Shown here: piece after piece, positions 13,915 through 19,455 of the stretch
Layout of the letters: the number at the start of each line of letters is the position of its first letter
Position numbering within the stretch: position 1 is the stretch's first letter
Assembly (NCBI GenBank): GCA_002391105.1
Contig: DGRT01000120.1
Location: 1-19,455, forward strand
Direction of reading: 5' to 3'
DNA length: 19,455 bases
Source of the DNA: Lachnospiraceae bacterium UBA4381
GTDB taxonomy: Bacteria; Bacillota; Clostridia; Lachnospirales; Lachnospiraceae
Program-made: the position numbers and the translations under genes
The notes under the pieces: generated by a model
Told to the model about the DNA's origin: nothing
Databases searched by the model: none
The model's input: only the letters and a program-made list of their open reading frames with translations

Positions 13915-15741
13915 ATGATAAGAGAAGATGTAAGAAATGTTGCTATTATTGCCCATGTAGATCATGGTAAGACAACACTTGTAGATGGACTTCTGAGACA
14001 GAGCGGCGTATTTCGTGAGAATCAGGAAGTGGCTGAACGTGTCATGGATTCAAATGATATCGAAAGAGAAAGAGGTATAACCATTCTTTCCAAGAATACT
14101 GCCGTAATGTATAACGGAGTAAAGATCAATATCATAGATACACCGGGACATGCTGATTTTGGTGGTGAGGTAGAGCGTGTTCTTAAGATGGTCAATGGAG
14201 TTATCCTTGTAGTAGATGCATTTGAAGGTCCTATGCCACAGACCAGATTTGTACTCCAGAAGGCTCTTGCACTGGATCTGTCTGTAATAGTCTGCGTAAA
14301 TAAGATAGACAGACCTGATGCCAGACCTGAGGCGGTAGAGGAAGAAGTGCTTGAGCTTCTCATGGATCTGGATGCAAGTGATGAACAGTTGGACTGCCCG
14401 TTTATCTATGCATCAGCAAGAGAGGGTGTTGCCTCCTATAAGGCTGATGAAAAGGGAAAGGATATGAAGCCTCTTTTTGAGACTATCGTGAGTTCCATAC
14501 CTGCTCCGGAGGGTGATGAAACAAAGGGCGTTCAGATGCTGATAAGTACCATTGATTATAATGAGTACACAGGTCGTATAGGTGTCGGTAAGGTCGATAA
14601 TGGTACCATTAAGGTCAATCAGGAGGTGCTCATAGTTAATCACCATGATCCGGACAGACGCGAGAAGGTAAGAATATCCAAGCTTTATGAATATGATGGA
14701 CTTTCCAAGGTTGATGTTACGGAGGCAACTGTAGGTTCTATCGTTGCGGTTTCAGGTATAGCAGATCTTAAGATAGGTGATACCATATGTGATATAGATA
14801 GCCCTGAAAGTATTCCTTTCCAGAAGATTACCGAACCAACTATATCGATGAACTTCATGGTAAATGATTCTCCTCTTGCCGGAAAGGAAGGAAAGTTTGT
14901 AACCAGCCGTCAGATCCGTGACAGACTTTACAGAGAATTAAATACAGATGTTTCACTCAGAGTTGAGGATACAGAGACAACGGACTGCTTCAAGGTTTCC
15001 GGACGTGGAGAACTTCATCTGTCAGTTCTCATAGAGAATATGAGACGTGAAGGCTACGAATTTGCGGTAAGTAAGGCTGAGGTTATTTATAAAGAAAATG
15101 AACTTGGAAAGAAGCTTGAGCCATATGAGATAGCTTTGGTAGATGTTCCGGATGAGTTTTCAGGAACCGTAATCAATATGCTCAGTATGCGTAAGGGTGA
15201 AATGACAGGAATGGCTCCGGTCAGTACAGGTGTTACCAGACTTGAGTTCAGGATTCCTTCCAGAGGTCTTATAGGCTTCAGAGGTGAATTTCTAACTGCA
15301 ACAAAGGGAAATGGCGTTATAAATACAATCTTTGATGGCTATGATTATTTCAAGGGTGAGATGAGCTACCGTTCAAACGGAAGTCTTATCGCTTTTGAAG
15401 CCGGAACATCAGTTACCTATGGTCTGTTCAATGCACAGGAGAGAGGAACACTCTTTATCGGTGCGGGTGTAGAGGTTTACTCCGGAATGGTTGTAGGTGA
15501 AACCGGACGTCAGGAGGATATAGAAGTAAATGTATGTAAGACAAAGCATCTTACCAATACACGTTCCTCCGGTTCTGATGAGGCTCTGAAGCTTGTACCT
15601 CCAAGACAGCTTTCGCTTGAGCAGTGTCTTGATTTTCTGGATACAGATGAGCTGCTGGAGATAACACCGGAAAATCTTAGAATAAGAAAGAAGATACTTG
15701 ATTCACGTCTTCGTCTTAGAGCTAATCGAAGATCTGAGTAA
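13915..15741 (+). CDS. typA: Translational GTPase TypA/BipA
   Basis: TypA is a ribosome-associated GTPase of the EF-G family that helps large-subunit assembly and stress or cold adaptation. The 608 residues contain the G1 motif AHVDHGKT (13-20), the G2 region ERERGITI (49-56), G3 DTPGH (75-79) and G4 NKID (129-132), then the usual beta-barrel and EF-G-like domains. The SRGLIGFRGEF signature is in the C-terminal third. AAGGAG lies 7 bases before the AUG at 13915; the in-frame TTG at 13864 has no such site. Length and domain order are normal. A 12-bp tandem repeat begins at its stop codon. Confidence 0.97.
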   Translation: MIREDVRNVAIIAHVDHGKTTLVDGLLRQSGVFRENQEVAERVMDSNDIERERGITILSKNTAVMYNGVKINIIDTPGHADFGGEVERVLKMVNGVILVVDAFEGPMPQTRFVLQKALALDLSVIVCVNKIDRPDARPEAVEEEVLELLMDLDASDEQLDCPFIYASAREGVASYKADEKGKDMKPLFETIVSSIPAPEGDETKGVQMLISTIDYNEYTGRIGVGKVDNGTIKVNQEVLIVNHHDPDRREKVRISKLYEYDGLSKVDVTEATVGSIVAVSGIADLKIGDTICDIDSPESIPFQKITEPTISMNFMVNDSPLAGKEGKFVTSRQIRDRLYRELNTDVSLRVEDTETTDCFKVSGRGELHLSVLIENMRREGYEFAVSKAEVIYKENELGKKLEPYEIALVDVPDEFSGTVINMLSMRKGEMTGMAPVSTGVTRLEFRIPSRGLIGFRGEFLTATKGNGVINTIFDGYDYFKGEMSYRSNGSLIAFEAGTSVTYGLFNAQERGTLFIGAGVEVYSGMVVGETGRQEDIEVNVCKTKHLTNTRSSGSDEALKLVPPRQLSLEQCLDFLDTDELLEITPENLRIRKKILDSRLRLRANRRSE

Positions 15742-15798
15742 ACGTGAATAGTAACGTGAATAATAGCATTAATAGTAACGTGAATAGTAACATGAATA
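15738..15798 (+). repeat. Tandem 12-bp repeats beginning at the typA stop codon
   Basis: The unit GTAACGTGAATA occurs at 15738-15750 (with one extra A), 15751-15762, 15775-15786 and 15787-15798 (one change); 15763-15774 is a degenerate copy. The first copy contains the typA stop (TAA at 15739-15741). The sequence then fades into AT-rich DNA. No dyad symmetry is seen within the unit. Confidence 0.9.
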
Positions 15799-15815
15799 GT
15801 AATATATTGTAATAT

Positions 15816-15843
15816 GATGTCAGTGCTTTTTGAAAGCTGCATC
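15816..15843 (+). promoter_or_regulatory. Bulged hairpin between typA and pncB
   Basis: GATG, CAG and CTTT at 15816-15829 pair with AAAG, CTG and CATC at 15833-15843, leaving small bulges and a short loop. No T tract follows. It may be a degraded terminator for typA or a structured leader for pncB. Confidence 0.3.
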
Positions 15844-15888
15844 AGAAGCTGAATGGAATATATTCCGTGTATTGAGAGGAGGGTTGAA

Positions 15889-17331
15889 ATGAGAAATCTT
15901 ACTATGTTAATGGATTATTACGAGCTTACGATGGCTAATGGCTACTATGTGACCGGTAATAAGGATAAGGTTGCAGTATTTGATATGTTCTACAGAACTA
16001 ATCCGGATGGGGGCGGTTTTGTAGTAAGTGCCGGACTTGAGATGCTTATAGACTATATTCAGAATCTGAAATTTACAGAGGATGATATAGAGTACCTCAG
16101 AGGACGCAAAATGTTTGATGAGGGATTTCTTCAATATCTGGCTGATTTTAAGTTTACAGGTACTATTGAGGCTGTTCCGGAGGGAACTATTGTTTATCCG
16201 AACATCCCTATAGTTACAGTAACAGCACCTATCATCGAAGCTCAGCTTATAGAGACTATGCTGCTTATATGTATCAATTTCCAGTCTCTTATAGCAACAA
16301 AGGCTAATCGTATTACCAGAGCTGCCGGTGATGCTGTAGTTATGGAGTTCGGTGCCAGACGAGCACAGGGACCTGATGCTGCAGTATGGGGCACAAGAGC
16401 CTGCTATATAGGTGGAGTAGGAACTACAGCTACAGTTATGGCTGATCAGCAGTTTGGAGTAACAGCAGTTGGTACCATGGCTCATAGCTGGATAGAGTTC
16501 TTCCCATCGGAGTATGAAGCATTTAAAGCATATTCCGAAACCTATCCTGATAATAGTGTACTTCTCATTGATACCTATGACATACTGGAAAGTGGTCTTC
16601 CGAATGCTATAAGAGTAGCCCATGAGGTTCTCGAACCGATGGGCAAGAGACTTAAAGGCGTCAGAATAGATAGCGGAGACCTGGCATACTTCTCAAAGGC
16701 TATCAGAAGGAAACTGGATGCAGAAGGGCTTCAGGATTGTTCAGTTGTAGTTTCCAATAGTGTAGATGAGTATCTTATCGATTCCCTGAATAAGCAGGGG
16801 GCAAGAATCAATTCCTACGGTGTAGGAGAAAGGATGATCACATCTAAGTCAGATCCTGTTTTTGGCGGCGTATATAAGCTGGTGGCTGTAAAAGACGGTG
16901 ATACATATATTCCAAAGATCAAGATATCTGAAAATGTTGAGAAGATAACCAATCCGGGTAAGAAGGTTCCTTATAGAATCTATAGTCAGAAAACGGGATA
17001 TGCTATAGCTGATCTACTCACAATGGAAGGGGAAGAGCCTGATTTTAGTGAGGCATATCAGTTTATAGATCCGCAAAAGCCGTGGAAGAATATGAAGTTC
17101 AGAAATGTTGATGCAAAGCCTCTTCAGGTAACTATCTTTAAGGATGGAGAGCTTGTATATGAGAAGCCTTCGCTTAAGGAGATTCAGGAATTCGTTAAGA
17201 AACAGCTTAAGGAAGAAATATGGGAAGAGGAACAGCGATTCTATAATCCTCATATTCATTATCTGGATCTGTCACCGCTGCTTTATGAGACAAAGAAGGA
17301 ACTTCTTTCTAAGGTTGAATATGTAGATTAA
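15889..17331 (+). CDS. pncB: Nicotinate phosphoribosyltransferase
   Basis: PncB makes nicotinate mononucleotide from nicotinate and PRPP with ATP, feeding NAD salvage. The 480 residues begin LTMLMDYYELTMANGYY, the usual N-terminal signature. EFGARRAQGPDAA and GGVGTTAT follow, then GTMAHSWIEFF with the histidine that is phosphorylated, and later DTYD and VRIDSGDL. The tail includes NPHIHYLDLSP, common in the Firmicute form. I chose the AUG at 15889 because GAGAGGAGGG stands just upstream; an in-frame AUG at 15853 has no site. The gene ends two bases before a strong hairpin. Confidence 0.96.
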   Translation: MRNLTMLMDYYELTMANGYYVTGNKDKVAVFDMFYRTNPDGGGFVVSAGLEMLIDYIQNLKFTEDDIEYLRGRKMFDEGFLQYLADFKFTGTIEAVPEGTIVYPNIPIVTVTAPIIEAQLIETMLLICINFQSLIATKANRITRAAGDAVVMEFGARRAQGPDAAVWGTRACYIGGVGTTATVMADQQFGVTAVGTMAHSWIEFFPSEYEAFKAYSETYPDNSVLLIDTYDILESGLPNAIRVAHEVLEPMGKRLKGVRIDSGDLAYFSKAIRRKLDAEGLQDCSVVVSNSVDEYLIDSLNKQGARINSYGVGERMITSKSDPVFGGVYKLVAVKDGDTYIPKIKISENVEKITNPGKKVPYRIYSQKTGYAIADLLTMEGEEPDFSEAYQFIDPQKPWKNMKFRNVDAKPLQVTIFKDGELVYEKPSLKEIQEFVKKQLKEEIWEEEQRFYNPHIHYLDLSPLLYETKKELLSKVEYVD

Positions 17332-17333
17332 GC

Positions 17334-17373
17334 GATAGGCGCCTGTTCCCGGTTATAGGGGACAGGCGCTATT
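17334..17373 (+). terminator. Strong GC-rich hairpin after pncB
   Basis: GCGCCTGTTCCC (17339-17350) pairs with GGGGACAGGCGC (17358-17369) with one G-U pair and a GGTTATA loop, and ATAG/CTAT can extend it past a bulged G. The stem is very stable, but only two T residues follow (ATTACATG), so termination may be incomplete or depend on other factors. Confidence 0.6.
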
Positions 17374-17424
17374 ACATGTTGTAAAAAGTGTCCTTAGTGT
17401 CATCTTGTCACATTGAATAATTGT

Positions 17425-17495
17425 TTTACTTTGTTGATTATCATGCTTGATAATGGTTCGTGAAAATGTTACACTAACTATGTTTGAAATGTTAC
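17425..17495 (+). promoter_or_regulatory. Candidate promoter and operator region of the FHA gene
   Basis: TTTACT (17425-17430) and GATAAT (17449-17454) could form a promoter with an 18-base spacer. The -10 box is half of an inverted repeat, ATTATCA (17437-17443) and TGATAAT (17448-17454). A near-direct repeat follows: TGAAAATGTTAC at 17461-17472 and TGAAATGTTAC at 17485-17495. The GGGGAGGGG ribosome binding site comes next. Confidence 0.4.
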
Positions 17496-17513
17496 TTAGG
17501 GGAGGGGTTTTAA

Positions 17514-18434
17514 TTGGAAGAAGTAAATCAGAATCAGAGCTATGATGAATTTACGCTTAATTTCAGGCTTGAAGAGGATGTTCCTATCGATCAGTTTGAG
17601 ATGACGATGTACAACTACGAGTTTGAAGGTAATAGAACTAAATGTGCCTGTGTTGCTTTGAATGGAGAGAGGGCGCTTCAGTTCAAGATTCCTGCAACTT
17701 TGCCGTTGGAACAGTTTCTTCGCAAACAATTATATAAGGATGAGTTTCTTGCCATACTGGCAAATATCCTTAATCAGTTGATGTATTTTACAGAGAATAA
17801 TATGCCTCTGAATAAGACACTTCTGAATATTCATTATATGTATATCGAGCTTTCTACACTGGATATACAGCTTCTGTATCTGCCTGTTAACAAGAAGTTT
17901 GCTGATTGTAATGTAACAGAATTTGTTCAGAAGTTTATAAGTGGTGTCAGATTTGCCAATCAGGCGTGTGTAGATACTATAGAGGAGATACTCAAGCATC
18001 TGGACTCAAAGCTGATGTTTGATCTGGAGGATTTTTATCATTTTATCCTGAAGCTTGAGCAGGCAAGTATTGACGCTGACCAGAATGGTATGCTCGCCAG
18101 AAATCAGGCTGTTCAGACAACCTCAGAGAATTACAGCAATCCGGTTCCTTATCTTGTAAGGCTCAAGACTAATGAGCTGGTTCCTATTCTTCATAAGGAA
18201 TTTATGGTCGGCAAGTCTGCTGAGTGTGATTACCAGATTATTGATAATAAGAGAGTCAGCCGTAAGCATGCTATATTCCGTATCAGCAATGGTGAGTGCT
18301 ATGTAAGGGACAATGCTTCTACCAATCATACATTTATCAATGGACAGTTGCTTCAGCCCGGTGTGGAGATAATGCTTTCTAACGATGATAATATCCGTAT
18401 GGGAGATGAAGAGTTCAAGTACTGGGTTAGATAA
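17514..18434 (+). CDS. FHA-domain protein with DUF6382-like N-terminal domain
   Basis: The C-terminal third (about residues 212-305) is a forkhead-associated domain that binds phosphothreonine peptides: MVGKSAECDYQI, then the core VSRKHAIF (248-255), and DNASTNHTFING (266-277). The N-terminal 190 or so residues match what I know of the DUF6382 type found in front of FHA domains in Firmicutes; helices around 66-92 (EQFLRKQLYKDEFLAILANI) and 134-185 dominate. There is no signal peptide and no membrane segment, so it is cytoplasmic. The start is a TTG at 17514 behind GGGGAGGGG. FHA proteins normally read out Ser/Thr kinases; the only kinase sequence in the window is the broken one near 500. The gene is alone, ending at a bidirectional terminator. 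Confidence 0.85.
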   Translation: MEEVNQNQSYDEFTLNFRLEEDVPIDQFEMTMYNYEFEGNRTKCACVALNGERALQFKIPATLPLEQFLRKQLYKDEFLAILANILNQLMYFTENNMPLNKTLLNIHYMYIELSTLDIQLLYLPVNKKFADCNVTEFVQKFISGVRFANQACVDTIEEILKHLDSKLMFDLEDFYHFILKLEQASIDADQNGMLARNQAVQTTSENYSNPVPYLVRLKTNELVPILHKEFMVGKSAECDYQIIDNKRVSRKHAIFRISNGECYVRDNASTNHTFINGQLLQPGVEIMLSNDDNIRMGDEEFKYWVR

Positions 18435-18465
18435 TCCGGTCCTGCGGGACATATAATAAGATACT

Positions 18466-18511
18466 AAAAAGACATTTGCTTTATCTGATATGATATGGCA
18501 AATGTCTTTTT
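18466..18511. terminator. Bidirectional terminator between the FHA gene and argH
   Basis: AAAAAGACATTTGC (18466-18479) is a perfect 14-base complement of GCAAATGTCTTTTT (18498-18511) around an 18-base loop. The T tract on each strand serves both convergent genes. The argH stop lies 12 bases to the right. Confidence 0.93.
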
Positions 18512-18522
18512 AATTAACCGAA

Positions 18523-19455
18523 CTATTGCAGGCTTTCAAGAAGCTTTTCGTTTATCTCGATTACCTTCTTCATGGCATCAGGACTAGGGGCTCCGATGGT
18601 GCTTCTTTCCAGAACGCAGGTCTCTATGCTGATTGCCTCATACACATCATCGTCAAATACTTCTGATATATTTTTAAGCTCCTCTATTGAAAGGTCGCCG
18701 ATAGCTTTTCCGTTGTCAAGACAGTAGAGCACCAGTCGTCCGATTATTCCATGAGCGTCCCTGAAAGGAACACCCTTCTTAACCAGATAATCAGCCGCGT
18801 CTGTTGCATTTGTATATCCAAGAGCAGCGCTTTCACGCATTCTGTCTTTATTAAGTTTCATAGTGCTTATCATTCCCCTGAACAGTGCAAGGCAGCCCTT
18901 GACGGTGTCTATAGCATCGAAGGTAAGCTCCTTGTCTTCCTGCATGTCTTTGTTATAAGCAAGAGGGATACCTTTCATGGTGGTCAAAATGGATATGAGT
19001 GCTCCATAAACACGTCCGGTTTTTCCTCTGACCAGCTCGGCTATATCAGGATTCTTCTTCTGTGGCATGATGGAGCTTCCAGTACTGTAAGCGTCATCAA
19101 GCTCTATAAACTGATATTCATTGGAATTCCAAATGATTATCTCTTCGGAGAATCGTGAGAGATGCATGCTGATAGTTGCGAGTGCAGACAGGAATTCTAT
19201 TATATAATCTCTGTCGGAAACCGAATCCATACTATTGAGAGTAGGACCTGAGAATCCAAGAAGCTCCGCTGTCATATCTCTGTCCAGAGGATAGGTCGTT
19301 CCGGCTAGAGCACCGGCTCCAAGAGGGCAGTAGTTCATTCTGTTATAGATATCAGTAAGTCTGGAGTAGTCACGCTTGAACATTTCCATATAAGCACCAA
19401 TATGATGGGAAAATGTAACAGGCTGAGCTTTCTGCAGATGGGTAAAGCCCGGCAT
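18523..19455 (-). CDS. argH: Argininosuccinate lyase (partial, 5' end outside the window)
   Basis: ArgH splits argininosuccinate into arginine and fumarate, the last step of arginine synthesis. The visible 310 residues cover the C-terminal two thirds of the usual 460 or so. MPGFTHLQKAQPVTFSHH, at the window edge, is the internal TxHxQxAQP region and not the true start. GAGALAGTTYPLDR follows, then the superfamily signature GSSIMPQKKNPD with the mobile catalytic serine, and a normal helical C-terminus ending KLLESLQ. The stop (TAG on the minus strand) is at 18523-18525. It converges on the FHA gene, and the two share the terminator at 18466-18511. No lesion is seen in the part present. Confidence 0.97.
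   Translation of the reverse strand: MPGFTHLQKAQPVTFSHHIGAYMEMFKRDYSRLTDIYNRMNYCPLGAGALAGTTYPLDRDMTAELLGFSGPTLNSMDSVSDRDYIIEFLSALATISMHLSRFSEEIIIWNSNEYQFIELDDAYSTGSSIMPQKKNPDIAELVRGKTGRVYGALISILTTMKGIPLAYNKDMQEDKELTFDAIDTVKGCLALFRGMISTMKLNKDRMRESAALGYTNATDAADYLVKKGVPFRDAHGIIGRLVLYCLDNGKAIGDLSIEELKNISEVFDDDVYEAISIETCVLERSTIGAPSPDAMKKVIEINEKLLESLQ

Noticed and set aside
15738..15798. CRISPR or iteron-type origin after typA
   Set aside because: Units are only 12 bp with no spacers, and no replication initiator gene or DnaA boxes are seen nearby.
15907..16623. Minus-strand ORF of 238 residues opposite pncB
   Set aside because: Shadow frame of a strongly supported gene; composition is rich in Ser, Cys and Tyr, as expected from the antisense of biased codons.
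18751..19158. Plus-strand ORF of 135 residues opposite argH
   Set aside because: Shadow of argH with no start signal; the minus-strand protein carries the full lyase signature.

Overview
The window looks like chromosomal DNA of a low-GC Firmicute, most likely a Lachnospiraceae relative of Butyrivibrio, Eubacterium or Roseburia. The evidence is the AT-rich base composition, heavy use of ATA for isoleucine, strong AGGAGG-type ribosome binding sites, sigma-A promoters close to consensus, a tRNA-Gly without encoded CCA, and the gene families themselves. The family assignment is inference; no rRNA or other taxonomic marker is present.

Layout. Positions 1-1600 form a small accessory patch: two unrecognised membrane proteins flank the decayed remnant of a serine/threonine kinase gene, and an intrinsic terminator closes the patch. 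Positions 1719-6390 hold a pantothenate/coenzyme A operon behind a near-consensus promoter. Its genes are a Rossmann/DUF2520 dehydrogenase (candidate ketopantoate reductase, PanG type), panB, panC, panD and coaBC. Together they run from ketoisovalerate plus aspartate to 4'-phosphopantetheine, lacking only pantothenate kinase. Positions 6487-7404 hold pyrE, whose mRNA probably starts with a hairpin, followed by a 49-residue membrane protein. A patatin-like hydrolase and tRNA-Gly(GCC) follow.

Positions 8552-11620 form a metal-homeostasis unit. A Fur/Zur-type repressor gene has two palindromic operators at its promoter and is followed by the ABC ATPase and permease of a zinc/manganese-type importer, a short lipoprotein gene that looks frameshifted, and trmL. 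No solute-binding protein gene is present. Next, behind its own consensus promoter, is a five-helix LtaS-type polyglycerolphosphate synthase with an extra C-terminal domain. Then come typA/bipA, pncB (NAD salvage) and an FHA-domain protein. A perfect bidirectional terminator separates the FHA gene from convergent argH, which runs off the right edge.

Most of the window is conserved housekeeping content. I see no prophage, insertion sequence, CRISPR array or defence island, and no clearly new multi-gene system. The points most worth checking are the kinase remnant and its unknown neighbours, the G-run frameshift in the metal-operon lipoprotein, two unrelated tandem-repeat arrays that each start at the stop codon of the upstream gene, the 5'-terminal hairpin of pyrE, and the paired Fur-family operators.
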